Below are positions 44,422 through 54,995 of a stretch of DNA of 64,000 nt, in pieces; the stretch's first letter is position 1; each line of letters begins with the position of its first letter. The DNA is from Paraburkholderia phenazinium (lineage in GTDB: Bacteria; Pseudomonadota; Gammaproteobacteria; Burkholderiales; Burkholderiaceae), in the NCBI RefSeq assembly GCF_900141745.1, contig NZ_FSRM01000001.1, positions 2,356,001 to 2,420,000 on the forward strand, given 5' to 3'. The position numbers and the translations under genes are program-made. The notes below the pieces were generated by a model. It saw only the letters and a program-made list of their open reading frames with translations, made no database searches and was not told where the DNA came from.

Positions 44422-44982
44422 ATGTCTGTGGCTGATATCAGGAAGGGCGTCGAGCAGAAAATGCAGCGCTCGATCGACGCGTTCAAGAACGATCTGTCGA
44501 AGATCCGTACGGGCCGTGCACACACGGGCCTGCTCGATCACATCCAGGTCGATTATTATGGCTCGCCGGTGCCGATCTCGCAGGTCGCGAACATGACGCT
44601 GATCGACGCGCGTACGATCGGCGTGCAGCCGTGGGAAAAGAAGATGGTGCCGGTCGTCGAAAAGGCGATTCGTGACTCCGATCTGGGCCTGAACCCGGCT
44701 ACGCAAGGCGACGTGATCCGCGTGCCGATGCCCGCGCTGACCGAAGAACGCCGTCGCGAGCTGACCAAGGTGGCGCGTAGCGAAGCCGAAACGGCCAAGA
44801 TCGCGGTGCGCAACCTGCGCCGTGATGCCAACGAGCAATTGAAGAAGCTCGTGAAAGACAAGGAAATCTCCGAAGACGACGAGCGTCGTGCCGGTGACGA
44901 CGTCCAGAAGCTCACGGACAAGTTCGTCACTGAAATCGACAAGCTCGTGACGACCAAAGAAGCCGAGATCATGACGGTTTGA
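44422..44982 (+). CDS. frr: ribosome recycling factor
   Basis: A 186-residue RRF, the normal length. [24 protein letters not shown] is seen as [15 protein letters not shown], then [12 protein letters not shown] and [17 protein letters not shown]. With EF-G it splits post-termination ribosomes. GGAGG lies eight to nine bases before the ATG. It is 98 bases after pyrH and 64 before uppS. Confidence 0.98.
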   Translation: MSVADIRKGVEQKMQRSIDAFKNDLSKIRTGRAHTGLLDHIQVDYYGSPVPISQVANMTLIDARTIGVQPWEKKMVPVVEKAIRDSDLGLNPATQGDVIRVPMPALTEERRRELTKVARSEAETAKIAVRNLRRDANEQLKKLVKDKEISEDDERRAGDDVQKLTDKFVTEIDKLVTTKEAEIMTV

Positions 44983-45046
44983 GGCCGTCGGGCTTCAGCA
45001 TCTTCAGGTCTTTACTTCTTTTTTTGCAGTCACTGTCCCGACGGCC

Positions 45047-45829
45047 ATGACCTATACCAGCTCAACCGTTCGCGTGCCTGATGTCGCGGCGGTGCCGCGA
45101 CATATCGCGATCATCATGGACGGCAATGGCCGTTGGGCAACGCAACGCCGTCTGCCGCGCGTGGCCGGCCATACGCGCGGCGTCGACGCGGTGCGCGCCG
45201 CCGTCGAGGCGTGTGCACGCTCTGGCGTCGAATACCTGACGCTGTTCGCCTTCAGCTCCGAAAACTGGCGCCGTCCAAACGACGAAGTGTCGTTCCTGAT
45301 GCGCCTGTTCGTGACCGCGCTCGAGCGTGAAGTCGGCAAGCTGCACGCCAACGGCATTCGCCTGCGCGTGGTCGGCGATCTGTCGATGTTCGACAAGCGC
45401 ATCCAGGATCTGATCCGCCGCGCCGAGACCAAAACCGCCCGCAACACGCGTCTTACTCTCACCATCGCCGCCAACTACGGCGGCCGCTGGGACATCATGC
45501 AGGCCACCCGCAAGCTTGCCGAGCAATCGGCGCTGGCGGGCGTGGCCGTCGAAGTGACCGAGGAAACGTTCGCGGAGCATCTCGCCATGGCGTACGCACC
45601 GGAACCCGACCTCTTCATCCGCACCGGCGGCGAACAGCGCATCAGCAACTTCCTGCTGTGGCAGCTCGCCTATACCGAGTTCTATTTCACCGACACCTTC
45701 TGGCCGGATTTCGACGCCGAGGCGCTGCGCCACGCGATCGATTCTTATGCGGAGCGCGAACGCCGCTTCGGCCGGACGAGCGCCCAGCTCGAGCCGCAAT
45801 CGCAAAACGTCGATTCGCTTCCATGCTAA
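45047..45829 (+). CDS. uppS: (di-trans,poly-cis)-undecaprenyl diphosphate synthase
   Basis: A 260-residue cis-prenyltransferase. [14 protein letters not shown] holds the catalytic Asp; [22 protein letters not shown] and [20 protein letters not shown] are further motifs. It makes the C55 lipid carrier for cell wall and O-antigen. The ATG at 45047 has no obvious ribosome-binding site. The end overlaps the cdsA start by seven bases. Confidence 0.97.
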   Translation: MTYTSSTVRVPDVAAVPRHIAIIMDGNGRWATQRRLPRVAGHTRGVDAVRAAVEACARSGVEYLTLFAFSSENWRRPNDEVSFLMRLFVTALEREVGKLHANGIRLRVVGDLSMFDKRIQDLIRRAETKTARNTRLTLTIAANYGGRWDIMQATRKLAEQSALAGVAVEVTEETFAEHLAMAYAPEPDLFIRTGGEQRISNFLLWQLAYTEFYFTDTFWPDFDAEALRHAIDSYAERERRFGRTSAQLEPQSQNVDSLPC

Positions 45830-46644
45830 AAACCCGTGTTATCACGGCGATCGTTCTGCTGGCTGTGTTTTTGCCGGTCACGCTGTTCGCGCCGGTGGGC
45901 GCGTTTGGCGCGCTGATCGCGTTCGTGCTCGTGTTTGCCGCCTGGGAATGGGCGCGTCTTCTGAAAGTCGAGGGCACGGGTCCCGTCATTTATGCGCTGG
46001 TCGCGGCGGCCGCGCTCGTCGCGAGCACGCGCCTGGGCACCGGCATGCATCTTCCGCGGCCACTCTTTCAGGCCGCTGCGGTGTTCTGGGTGCTGGCCGG
46101 TCCCTACGTGCTGCTGCGCAAGCCAACGCTGGCGCAGGGCGCCTGGCGGCTGTTCCTGTTTATCGTAGGGATCGTCGTGTTCGTGGCCTGCTGGCATGCG
46201 CTGGTCGCGGCCAGGATGGCGGGCGTGCCGTTTGTTCTGTCCCTGTTGCTGGTGGTCTGGCTGGCCGATATCGGTGCATACTTTGCGGGTAAGGCGTTCG
46301 GGCGGCACAAACTGGCGCCGGCCATCAGCCCCGGTAAGACCTGGGAAGGGGCGATCGGCGGCTGGCTGGCGGTCCTGGTCGTCGCGACGGTAGCCATCCT
46401 GGTGCACGCATTCGAGCCGACACTGTATTCTGCGCTGCTGGAGCGCCTTGGCGCGATCCGTACGCTGGTTGCGCTGACCATTCTGGTGGCCTTCAGCGTC
46501 GTGGGCGACCTGTTCGAGTCGATGTTAAAACGTCAGGCTGGCGTGAAAGATTCCAGCGGCCTGCTACCGGGCCATGGTGGCGTCCTTGACCGCATCGACG
46601 CATTGTTGCCGGTGCTGCCGCTCGCCATGCTGCTGCTCGGCTAG
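45823..46644 (+). CDS. cdsA: phosphatidate cytidylyltransferase
   Basis: A 273-residue integral membrane enzyme with about eight hydrophobic segments, producing CDP-diacylglycerol. The C-terminal signature [21 protein letters not shown] with [13 protein letters not shown] is intact. The start ATG 45823 lies inside the uppS end, so translation is coupled; the longer frame upstream is antiphase uppS sequence. dxr follows after ten bases. Confidence 0.96.
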   Translation: MLKTRVITAIVLLAVFLPVTLFAPVGAFGALIAFVLVFAAWEWARLLKVEGTGPVIYALVAAAALVASTRLGTGMHLPRPLFQAAAVFWVLAGPYVLLRKPTLAQGAWRLFLFIVGIVVFVACWHALVAARMAGVPFVLSLLLVVWLADIGAYFAGKAFGRHKLAPAISPGKTWEGAIGGWLAVLVVATVAILVHAFEPTLYSALLERLGAIRTLVALTILVAFSVVGDLFESMLKRQAGVKDSSGLLPGHGGVLDRIDALLPVLPLAMLLLG

Positions 46645-46654
46645 AGAAAGAGAT

Positions 46655-47860
46655 ATGCAAAAAAGACTGACACTGCTCGGTTCCACGGGCTCAATCGGAG
46701 ACAGCACGCTCGACGTCGTCGCGCGTCATCCGGAGCGCTTCTCGGTATATGCGCTCACTGCGCATCGCAACGGCGACAAGCTCGTCGAACAATGCCTGCG
46801 TTTCAGGCCCGAAGTGGCCGTGGTCGGCGACGCCGACACGGCGGCGCAAGTCGCCGCGAAGCTGCGCGAAGCCGGCTGCAAGACCGAGGTAACGTACGGC
46901 CCGCAGGCGCTCGTCGAGGTTTCGAAGAGCGCCGGTTGCGATACGGTTGTCGCGGCCATCGTCGGCGCGGCGGGACTTGCGCCGAGCCTGGCGGCTGCGC
47001 GCGCCGGCAAGCGCATCCTGCTAGCCAACAAGGAAGCGCTGGTGATGTCCGGCGCGATCTTCATGGACGCGGTGCGCGACCACGGCGCTGTCCTGCTGCC
47101 GGTCGACAGCGAACACAACGCGATTTTCCAGTGCCTGCCGCGCGAAGCCGCGCTGCATGGCGGCGTCTCGAAGATCATCCTGACCGCGTCGGGCGGCCCG
47201 TTCCGCACGCGCGAGCCGGCCAGTCTGGTCAACGTGACACCCGATGAAGCCTGCAAGCACCCGAACTGGGTAATGGGCCGCAAGATCTCGGTCGACTCGG
47301 CAACGATGATGAACAAGGGCCTCGAAGTAATCGAAGCGCACTGGCTGTTCGCGCTGCCGGGCGAGCGCATCGAGGTGCTGATTCATCCGCAGAGCGTGAT
47401 CCATTCGATGGTCTCGTACGCCGACGGTTCGGTACTCGCACAACTTGGCAATCCCGACATGCGTACGCCGATCGCGCACGCACTCGCGTTTCCCGAGCGG
47501 GTCGATTCGGGCGTGGCGCAGCTCGACCTCGTGCAGGTCGCCTCGCTATCGTTCGAAAAGCCGGATTACGCCCGTTTCCCGTGTCTGGCGTTGGCCATGA
47601 AGGCCCTCGCCGAAGGTGGTCTCGCCAGTGCGGCTTTGAACGCCGCCAACGAGATTGCCGTGGATGCATTCCTGTCGCGCAAGATCGGCTTTATGGCGAT
47701 CGCGCAAGTGGTCGACGCGGTGCTGAACGCGCTGCCCAATCGTAGCGCCCACGCGCTCGACGACGTGATCGAAGCCGACGCAGCCGCGCGCCGGGCGGCG
47801 GCGGATTTTATCCAGCGTTTGCCGCAAGACGCCCTTCGCGCGGAACGTGCCGTCCAGTGA
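46655..47860 (+). CDS. dxr: 1-deoxy-D-xylulose 5-phosphate reductoisomerase
   Basis: A 401-residue enzyme of the MEP isoprenoid pathway. [16 protein letters not shown] binds [29 protein letters not shown] (metal Asp/Glu) and [10 protein letters not shown] form the active site. It feeds UppS, two genes upstream. Start ATG 46655 with AGAAAGAGA before it. Seven bases separate it from rseP. Confidence 0.97.
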   Translation: MQKRLTLLGSTGSIGDSTLDVVARHPERFSVYALTAHRNGDKLVEQCLRFRPEVAVVGDADTAAQVAAKLREAGCKTEVTYGPQALVEVSKSAGCDTVVAAIVGAAGLAPSLAAARAGKRILLANKEALVMSGAIFMDAVRDHGAVLLPVDSEHNAIFQCLPREAALHGGVSKIILTASGGPFRTREPASLVNVTPDEACKHPNWVMGRKISVDSATMMNKGLEVIEAHWLFALPGERIEVLIHPQSVIHSMVSYADGSVLAQLGNPDMRTPIAHALAFPERVDSGVAQLDLVQVASLSFEKPDYARFPCLALAMKALAEGGLASAALNAANEIAVDAFLSRKIGFMAIAQVVDAVLNALPNRSAHALDDVIEADAAARRAAADFIQRLPQDALRAERAVQ

Positions 47861-47867
47861 GGCGAAT

Positions 47868-49262
47868 ATGAACGTGCTGATCGAGGTGCTCGCCTTCGCG
47901 GTCGCGATAGGCGTGCTGGTGGTGGTACATGAGTACGGCCATTACAGCGTGGCGCGCCTGTGCGGCGTGAAAGTACTGCGCTTTTCGATCGGCTTCGGCA
48001 AGCCGCTGGTTCAGTGGGTGAGCCCTAAGACGGGCACCGAATGGACGATCGCCGCGTTGCCGTTGGGCGGCTACGTGAAGATGCTCGACGAGCGAGAAGT
48101 GGGCGCGCCGATTGATGCCGCCGACCTGCCGCACGCGTTTAACCGTCAGCATGTCGCGAAGCGGTTTGCGATTGTCGCGGCCGGGCCGATCGCCAATTTC
48201 ATTCTTGCCATTGTGCTGTTCGCCGCCGTGTTTGGCACGGGCGTGAGCGAACCGGCTGCCATCGTTGCTGCGCCGACTCCGAACACACCTGCTGCGCTCG
48301 CCGGTTTCGACGGTGGCGAGACGGTGATCGCAGTGCGCAACGCAGATGGCGACGCCGGCTCCAGCGAACCGGTTCGTTCGTGGTCGGACCTGCGCTGGAA
48401 GATGCTGGGTGCGGCGTTCGATCATCGCCGCATCATTCTGAGCGCCAAAGACAGCCATGGGACTTTCGATTTCCCGCTGGATCTGCGCGATGTGTCCGAG
48501 AAGGATGTCGACGACGATTTCATGTCGCATCTGGGCTTCGAGCCGGGCGGCGGCAAGCTGATCGTGGCGGGCGTGCAGGCCGGCAGTGCGGCGCAGCGCG
48601 CGGGCCTCGCCGCCGGTGACCGTCTGCTGTCGATCGACGGCACGCCTACCGATAACGCCACGTCGTTCATCGCCTACATCAAGACGCACGCGGGCAAGAG
48701 CGTCACGTTGCAGGTCGCGCGGGGTGGCGATGCACAGCAGGGCGGCAAGACCGAGGACATCCATGTGGTCCCGCTCGCGCAGCACGACGACGCGAGCGGC
48801 GCGGAGGTCGGCCGGATCGGTGCGGAACTCGCGACCCAGGTGCCGTCCATCACGGTGCGTTATGGTCCGATCGAAAGTCTGCAGCTGGGCGCGCGCCGCA
48901 CCTGGGATCTGGCGGCTTACTCGGTGCGCATGTTCGGCCGGATGATTACCGGCGAAGCATCGTTGAAAAACCTGTCGGGTCCGGTCACGATCGCCGACTA
49001 CGCAGGTAAAAGCGCAAGGTTGGGTCCATCAGCATTCCTGTCATTCCTGGCACTGGTTAGCATCAGTCTCGGCGTACTTAACCTGCTCCCGATTCCGGTA
49101 TTGGACGGGGGGCATCTGTTATATTATTTGGTTGAAGCTGCAACTGGCAAGGCGGTCTCCGACCGCTGGCAGCTCGTTCTGCAGAGAGCTGGACTGGCCT
49201 GCATCGTCGCCTTGTCGGCGATCGCGCTTTTCAACGATCTGGCCCGGCTGATCCATTTTTGA
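47868..49262 (+). CDS. rseP: site-2 protease RseP (regulator of sigma-E protease)
   Basis: A 464-residue intramembrane zinc protease. VVVHEYGHYSVARL contains the HExxH active site in the first membrane segment; NLLPIPVLDGGHLLYYL carries the second ligand motif. PDZ domains lie between (ADRLLSIDG-like region AGDRLLSIDGTPTDN). It releases sigma-E by cleaving RseA during envelope stress. The last codons near 49119-49133 use rare TTA, TAT and TTG, making an AT-rich patch discussed as a possible bamA promoter. bamA starts 66 bases later. Confidence 0.97.
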   Translation: MNVLIEVLAFAVAIGVLVVVHEYGHYSVARLCGVKVLRFSIGFGKPLVQWVSPKTGTEWTIAALPLGGYVKMLDEREVGAPIDAADLPHAFNRQHVAKRFAIVAAGPIANFILAIVLFAAVFGTGVSEPAAIVAAPTPNTPAALAGFDGGETVIAVRNADGDAGSSEPVRSWSDLRWKMLGAAFDHRRIILSAKDSHGTFDFPLDLRDVSEKDVDDDFMSHLGFEPGGGKLIVAGVQAGSAAQRAGLAAGDRLLSIDGTPTDNATSFIAYIKTHAGKSVTLQVARGGDAQQGGKTEDIHVVPLAQHDDASGAEVGRIGAELATQVPSITVRYGPIESLQLGARRTWDLAAYSVRMFGRMITGEASLKNLSGPVTIADYAGKSARLGPSAFLSFLALVSISLGVLNLLPIPVLDGGHLLYYLVEAATGKAVSDRWQLVLQRAGLACIVALSAIALFNDLARLIHF

Positions 49263-49328
49263 CGTGTCCGGCGGCGCCCGCGAGGAGCGGCCGCCCAGCA
49301 TGATTGAGCTTTACATTGGGGAAGTACG

Positions 49329-51632
49329 TTGTCGAAACCTCGTCGCCTTGTACCTAAATCGGTCGCCGCTGCTGCTTTAGCCGCGCATGGGTTAGCTGCC
49401 CATGCTACGTCGCCGTTTGTGGTGCAAGACATCCGCATCGATGGGCTGCAGCGCATCGAGCCCGGCACGGTGTTCGCCTACCTGCCGATCCAGCGAGGGG
49501 ATATTTTTTCTGACGACAAGGCCTCCGAAGCGATTCGCGCGCTGTATGCGACCGGCTTCTTCAATGACGTGAAGATCCTTACCGAGGGCGCAGTCGTGAT
49601 CGTGCAGGTGACGGAGCGCCCGGCGATCGGCACAATCGACTTCTCCGGGCTGCGCGAATTCGACAAGGACAATCTGAGCAAGGCGCTTCGCTCGGTCGGG
49701 CTGTCGCAAGGCCGTTTCTACGACATGGCGCTCGCCCAGAAGGCCGAGCAGGAACTGAAGCGTCAATACCTCACGCACGGCTACTACGCGGCTGAAGTCA
49801 GGACAACGGTCACGCCGATCGACCAGGATCGCGTGGCACTGCTGTTCTCGGTGGACGAAGGTCCGAGCGCAAAGATTCGCCAGATCAACTTCATCGGCAA
49901 CAAGGCGTTCACCGACAGCACGTTGTCCGATGAGATGCAGCAGGCCACGCCGAACTGGTTCTCGTGGTACACGAAGAACGACCTGTACTCGAAAGACACG
50001 CTGACCAGCGATCTCGAGAAGGTTCGCTCGTACTACCTGAATCGCGGCTACCTCGAGTTCTCGTTCGACTCGACGCAGGTCTCGCTGTCGCCGGACAGGA
50101 AAGACATGTATCTCACGCTCACCCTGCATGAGGGCGAGCCGTACACAATTTCCGGCATCCACCTGGCCGGTGATCTGCTGGACCGTGAAGCTGAACTCGA
50201 GTCGCTAGTCAAGATCAGGTCCGGCGAGGTTTTTTCGGCTGAGAAGCTGCAGGCCACCACCAAAGCGCTCATCGACAAGCTCGGCGAATATGGCTATGCC
50301 TTCGCCACGGTGAACGCCCAGCCGCTGATCGACCAGCAACGTCACACGGTCGATCTGACGCTGCAAGTCGACCCGAGCCGGCGCGTCTATGTGCGCCGCG
50401 TCAACATCGTCGGCAACGTTCGCACGCGCGACGAAGCGGTGCGTCGTGAAATGCGCCAGTTCGAGAGTTCGTGGTTCGATGCGAATCGCCTCGCGTTGTC
50501 CAAGGATCGATTGAACCGCCTCGGCTACTTCTCGGACGTGGACGTGACCACGGTGCCCGTCGAAGGCACGACGGACCAGGTGGACGTGAACGTCAAGGTC
50601 ACAGAAAAGCCGACCGGCTCGATCACGCTCGGCGTCGGTTACGGCTCGGGCGAAGGCCCGATCCTCTCGGCGGGCGTTTCGCAGGACAACGTGTTTGGCT
50701 CCGGCACGAGCCTCGCGGTGAACATCAACACGGCGAAGACCTACCGCACGCTGACTGTCACTCAGGTCGATCCATATTTCACGGTGGACGGCATCAGGCG
50801 CATTAGCGACGTCTACTATCGCACGCAGCAGCCGTTGTACTACTGCGCGGATTCGAGCTTCAAGATCGTCACCTTGGGCGGTGACGTCAGGTTCGGCATC
50901 CCGTTCTCGGAAGTCGATACGGTCTATTTCGGCGCCGGTGTTGAGCAAAATACGCTCGATGTAGACGCTGCCACGCCGCAAACCTATATCGACTACGTGA
51001 ACGAATTCGGCCGGGTGTCGAACAACGTGCCGATAACAGCGGGCTGGACACGCGATGCGCGCGACAGCGCACTGGTGCCGAGTCGTGGCTACTTTACTCA
51101 GGCGAATGCCGAACTCGGCACGCCGGCGGGCGGCACGCAGTATTACAAGGCCGACATCAGCGCGCAGTACTATTATTCGTTTGCGCGTGGTTTCGTCCTG
51201 GGTTTCAATCTCCAGGGCGGTTACGGCAGTGGCGTCGGCGGCAAGCCTTTTCCGATCTTCAAGAATTACTACGCGGGCGGTATCGGGACGGTGCGCGGCT
51301 ATGAGCCGAGCTCTCTGGGACCGCGCGACGCAACGACAGGCGACCCGATCGGCGGCTCGAAGCTGCTGGTGGGTAACGTCGAATTGACGTTCCCCTTGCC
51401 GGGCACAGGCTATGATCGCACCCTGCGAGTGTTTACGTTTCTCGACGCAGGCAACGTCTGGGGCGATGAAGGCAACAGCGTGGGGGCGAACGGCTTGCGT
51501 TACGGTTACGGCGTCGGTCTTGCGTGGATCTCGCCGATCGGACCGCTCAAACTGAGTCTGGGTTTCCCGCTCACCAGACACAACGGCGACCAGTACCAGA
51601 AATTCCAGTTCCAGCTCGGAACGGCATTCTGA
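49329..51632 (+). CDS. bamA: outer membrane protein assembly factor BamA
   Basis: A 767-residue Omp85 protein. A signal peptide (SVAAAALAAHGLAAHA) is followed by five POTRA domains (about residues 24-420, first FVVQDIRIDGLQRIEPGTVF) and a 16-strand barrel ending in Phe (KFQFQLGTAF), the usual outer-membrane terminal residue. VRGYEPSSLGPRD is the VRGF/Y-type loop 6 motif. It inserts beta-barrel proteins. The start is TTG at 49329 with GGGGAAG upstream; family-like text begins at once, and no ATG fits. Confidence 0.95.
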   Translation: MSKPRRLVPKSVAAAALAAHGLAAHATSPFVVQDIRIDGLQRIEPGTVFAYLPIQRGDIFSDDKASEAIRALYATGFFNDVKILTEGAVVIVQVTERPAIGTIDFSGLREFDKDNLSKALRSVGLSQGRFYDMALAQKAEQELKRQYLTHGYYAAEVRTTVTPIDQDRVALLFSVDEGPSAKIRQINFIGNKAFTDSTLSDEMQQATPNWFSWYTKNDLYSKDTLTSDLEKVRSYYLNRGYLEFSFDSTQVSLSPDRKDMYLTLTLHEGEPYTISGIHLAGDLLDREAELESLVKIRSGEVFSAEKLQATTKALIDKLGEYGYAFATVNAQPLIDQQRHTVDLTLQVDPSRRVYVRRVNIVGNVRTRDEAVRREMRQFESSWFDANRLALSKDRLNRLGYFSDVDVTTVPVEGTTDQVDVNVKVTEKPTGSITLGVGYGSGEGPILSAGVSQDNVFGSGTSLAVNINTAKTYRTLTVTQVDPYFTVDGIRRISDVYYRTQQPLYYCADSSFKIVTLGGDVRFGIPFSEVDTVYFGAGVEQNTLDVDAATPQTYIDYVNEFGRVSNNVPITAGWTRDARDSALVPSRGYFTQANAELGTPAGGTQYYKADISAQYYYSFARGFVLGFNLQGGYGSGVGGKPFPIFKNYYAGGIGTVRGYEPSSLGPRDATTGDPIGGSKLLVGNVELTFPLPGTGYDRTLRVFTFLDAGNVWGDEGNSVGANGLRYGYGVGLAWISPIGPLKLSLGFPLTRHNGDQYQKFQFQLGTAF

Positions 51633-51684
51633 TTGGATGGTCCGGGATAACCCGGACCTCTTTTACAGTATCGAGAGGATGACT

Positions 51685-52245
51685 TTGCGAACCGGTATGT
51701 TTTCGAAACGTGTGACGTGCGCCTTTGCGACGTGCGCGCTTGCGCTGTCAATGACTTTGAGCGCGGGTGTAGCGCACGGACAGGAAGCCAGGATTGCCGC
51801 CGTCAACTCGGATCGCATCCTGCGCGAGTCGGCTGCCGCGAAGGCGGCGCAGACCAAACTCGAGGCCGAATTCGCAAAACGCGACAAGGATCTGCAGGAT
51901 ATGGCGCAGAAGCTGAAGTCGATGTCGGATGCGCTGGACAAGAACGGCGCGTCGATGGCGCCGGCCGATCGCGCGGAAAAGCAGCGCGACCTGTCGCAAC
52001 TGGACACCGATTTTCAGCGCAAGCAGCGTGAGTTCCGCGAAGACCTGAACCAGCGCCGCAATGAGGAACTGGCAGCCGTGCTCGACCGCGCCAACAAGGT
52101 GATCAAGCAGATCGCCGAGCAGCAGCACTACGACCTGATCGTGCAGGAAGCGGTGTATGTGAGCCCGCGCATCGACATTACCGACCAGGTCCTCAAGGCC
52201 CTGGCGGCGTCTGCGAATGGCGCGTCGGCCCCGGCCGGCAACTGA
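51685..52245 (+). CDS. skp: periplasmic chaperone Skp (OmpH)
   Basis: A 186-residue protein with signal peptide (FATCALALSMTLSAGVAHGQ) and a long alpha-hairpin coiled coil (AKAAQTKLEAEFAKRDKDLQ onward), the tentacle of the Skp trimer. It holds unfolded outer-membrane proteins for BamA. GAGAGG is six bases before the TTG at 51685; an ATG at 51679 touches that site directly and an ATG at 51697 is also possible, so the start is uncertain by a few residues. Between bamA and lpxD as in most proteobacteria. Confidence 0.9.
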   Translation: MRTGMFSKRVTCAFATCALALSMTLSAGVAHGQEARIAAVNSDRILRESAAAKAAQTKLEAEFAKRDKDLQDMAQKLKSMSDALDKNGASMAPADRAEKQRDLSQLDTDFQRKQREFREDLNQRRNEELAAVLDRANKVIKQIAEQQHYDLIVQEAVYVSPRIDITDQVLKALAASANGASAPAGN

Positions 52246-52289
52246 AGCGGTAACCGAACTGGCAACTGAAAAGCAGGAGCAGTACACGC

Positions 52290-53402
52290 ATGGCATTTAC
52301 GCTCGAGGACATCGTCCAGCAGTTCGGCGGTGAAGTAGTCGGAGATCGCTCGCACCGCGTGGGCAGCCTGGCCCCGTTGGACCAGGCAGGCCCGAATCAG
52401 CTGGCGTTCCTCGCCAATCCGAAATATCTGTCGCAGGTCGAGACTACCCGCGCGGGTGCGGTGCTGATCAACGCTGAAGATCTCGCCAAACTAGGCGGCG
52501 CGCCCGAAGCGGGCGCCGACGGCGCCCGCTTGCACGGCGCCCGCAATTTCATCGTCACGCCCAACCCCTACGCTTACTTCGCGCGAGTCGCGCAGACGTT
52601 CATCGACATGGCCGCACCGAAGCCCGTGCCGGGCGTGCATGCCAGCGCGACGATCGATCCGTCGGCGCGGATCGCTGCAAGCGCGGTGATCGGCCCGCAC
52701 GTCACGGTGGAAGCCGGCGCGGTGATCGGTGAGCACGTGCGGCTGGACGCGAACGTGGCGATCGGCCGCGACACGCAGATCGGTGCCGGCTCGCACCTGT
52801 ATCCGAATGTCAGCGTGTACTACGGCTGCAAGATCGGCGAGCGTGTCATCATTCACGCCGGTGCCGTGATCGGCTCCGACGGCTTCGGCTTTGCGCCGGA
52901 CTTCGTCGGCGAAGGCGAATCCCGGACGGGCAGCTGGGTCAAGATTCCGCAGGTCGGCGCTGTATCGATTGGCCCCGATGTCGAAATCGGCGCCAATACG
53001 ACGATCGACCGCGGCGCCATGGCCGATACCGTGATCGAAGAATCCGTGAAGATCGACAACCTGGTGCAGATCGGTCATAACTGCAGGATTGGCGCGTACA
53101 CGGTCATTGCCGGCTGCGCGGGCATTGCCGGCAGCACCACGATTGGCCGTCATTGCATGATCGGTGGCGCGGTGGGTATCGCCGGACACGTTACACTGGC
53201 CGATCATGTGATCGTCACCGCCAAGTCGGGCGTGTCGAAATCGTTGCTGAAACCGGGCATGTACACGAGTGCATTCCCGGCCGTGAACCACGCCGACTGG
53301 AACAAGAGCGCAGCATTGTTGCGCAACCTCGATAAACTGCGTGACCGTATCAAGGCGCTGGAAGCGGCTGCGGCCGCCGACGCGCCAGGCAACAAGGCGT
53401 GA
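52290..53402 (+). CDS. lpxD: UDP-3-O-acyl-glucosamine N-acyltransferase
   Basis: A 370-residue left-handed beta-helix enzyme for lipid A, adding the N-linked hydroxyacyl chain. N-terminal uridine-binding domain ([27 protein letters not shown]) then hexapeptide repeats from about residue 110 ([19 protein letters not shown]) with catalytic QIGHNCRIG. Slightly longer than E. coli LpxD (341). GGAG lies before ATG 52290. Confidence 0.97.
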   Translation: MAFTLEDIVQQFGGEVVGDRSHRVGSLAPLDQAGPNQLAFLANPKYLSQVETTRAGAVLINAEDLAKLGGAPEAGADGARLHGARNFIVTPNPYAYFARVAQTFIDMAAPKPVPGVHASATIDPSARIAASAVIGPHVTVEAGAVIGEHVRLDANVAIGRDTQIGAGSHLYPNVSVYYGCKIGERVIIHAGAVIGSDGFGFAPDFVGEGESRTGSWVKIPQVGAVSIGPDVEIGANTTIDRGAMADTVIEESVKIDNLVQIGHNCRIGAYTVIAGCAGIAGSTTIGRHCMIGGAVGIAGHVTLADHVIVTAKSGVSKSLLKPGMYTSAFPAVNHADWNKSAALLRNLDKLRDRIKALEAAAAADAPGNKA

Positions 53403-53595
53403 GCGCGGGCCGGGTCGGCCATCAGCAACGGCCCGGTTTCAAGCACGTCAAGCTGGTCAAGCAGGAAGCGTCGCGAAGGGTGACCGGGCAGGATGGGCTG
53501 CCGGGTCATAGAAAGCGGCGGCAGCACGCGTTACCAACCCACCTGAACCGTATCCGCAGTCATCATCGCGCAGTCAATGCGTGAGCAGAAACACC

Positions 53596-54063
53596 ATGAG
53601 CACCGAAAAAATCAATCTCGACATTCATAAGATTCTCACGCTGCTGCCGCATCGTTATCCGATCCTGCTCGTTGACCGGGTGCTCGAACTCGAACCGCAC
53701 AAGAGCATCAAAGCGCTGAAGAACGTGTCGATCAATGAACCGTACTTCATGGGTCACTTCCCGAGCCGTCCGGTCATGCCGGGTGTACTAATCCTCGAGG
53801 CGCTTGCGCAGACCGCGGCGCTTTTGACGTTCTCGGAAGAGCCGCACGATCCGGCCAACACGCTGTATCTGTTCGTCGGCATCGACAATGCGCGTTTCAA
53901 GCGCGTGGTGGAGCCCGGCGATCAGCTGATCCTGAACGCAACGTTTGAGCGGCATATGCGCGGCATCTGGAAGTTCAAGGCGCGCGCCGAGGTGGATGGC
54001 GCGGTTGCCGCGGAAGCCGACCTGATGTGCGCAGTACGTCATACGGATACGAACGGCCAGTAA
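53596..54063 (+). CDS. fabZ: 3-hydroxyacyl-ACP dehydratase FabZ
   Basis: A 155-residue hot-dog dehydratase. [16 protein letters not shown] and the catalytic pair in [23 protein letters not shown] (His and Glu) are intact. It dehydrates hydroxyacyl-ACP in fatty acid synthesis, competing with LpxA/LpxD for the same ACP pool. I start at ATG 53596; a GTG at 53581 would add five residues. A 193-base gap to lpxD contains nothing I can identify. Confidence 0.97.
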   Translation: MSTEKINLDIHKILTLLPHRYPILLVDRVLELEPHKSIKALKNVSINEPYFMGHFPSRPVMPGVLILEALAQTAALLTFSEEPHDPANTLYLFVGIDNARFKRVVEPGDQLILNATFERHMRGIWKFKARAEVDGAVAAEADLMCAVRHTDTNGQ

Positions 54064-54203
54064 GGCATGGCCGGTAACGCTGAACCGCTGACGCACGTGC
54101 ATGCAACAGGCATCCGTGGGGGCGGCCAGCAATGGATAGCCGGTAGGGCGACTGACGCCCGCCTGGCCTCCGGATAACGCAACGGAATCAGAAGCGAGGG
54201 CGC

Positions 54204-54992
54204 ATGAGCAGGATTCATCCCACTGCAATCATCGAGCCGGGCGCACAGCTCGACGAAACGGTTGAAATCGGGCCGTATGCCATTGTTGGCCCGAACGTCA
54301 CGATTGGCGCGGGCACGACGATCGGCTCGCACAGTGTGATCGAAGGTCACACGACGATTGGCGAAGATAACCGCATTGGCCACTATGCATCGGTCGGTGG
54401 CCGGCCGCAGGACATGAAGTACAAGGACGAGCCGACCCGGCTCGTGATCGGCAATCGCAACACGATTCGCGAGTTCACGACGATCCACACGGGCACGATT
54501 CAGGACGCGGGCGTCACCACGCTCGGCGACGACAACTGGATCATGGCGTACGTGCATCTCGGGCACGACTGTCACGTGGGCAACAATGTCATCCTCGCGA
54601 GCAATGCGCAGATGGCCGGTCACGTGACGATCGGCGACCACGCGATCGTCGGCGGCATGTCGGGTGTGCACCAGTACGTGCGCATCGGCGCGCATTCGAT
54701 GCTGGGCGGCGCGTCGGCGCTCGTGCAGGACATCCCGCCGTTCGTTATCGCGGCCGGCAACAAGGCCGAGCCGCATGGCATCAACGTCGAAGGTCTGCGC
54801 CGGCGCGGTTTTTCCGCGGATGCGATTTCGGCGCTGCGTGCCGCGTACCGCCTGCTGTACAAGAACAGCCTGTCGCTGGAAGAAGCGAAGGTGCAACTGC
54901 GCGATCTGGCCTCGGCCGGCGGCGATGGCGATGCGCCGGTGCAGGCGTTTCTCGACTTCGTGGTCGCGTCGCAACGCGGCATCATCCGCTAA
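54204..54992 (+). CDS. lpxA: UDP-N-acetylglucosamine acyltransferase
   Basis: A 262-residue left-handed beta-helix enzyme that starts lipid A synthesis. Hexapeptide repeats begin at once ([20 protein letters not shown]); [19 protein letters not shown] holds the catalytic His; a C-terminal helical domain begins around [21 protein letters not shown] lies before ATG 54204. lpxB follows three bases after the stop. The 140-base gap to fabZ shows no feature. Confidence 0.98.
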   Translation: MSRIHPTAIIEPGAQLDETVEIGPYAIVGPNVTIGAGTTIGSHSVIEGHTTIGEDNRIGHYASVGGRPQDMKYKDEPTRLVIGNRNTIREFTTIHTGTIQDAGVTTLGDDNWIMAYVHLGHDCHVGNNVILASNAQMAGHVTIGDHAIVGGMSGVHQYVRIGAHSMLGGASALVQDIPPFVIAAGNKAEPHGINVEGLRRRGFSADAISALRAAYRLLYKNSLSLEEAKVQLRDLASAGGDGDAPVQAFLDFVVASQRGIIR

Positions 54993-54995
54993 CCG

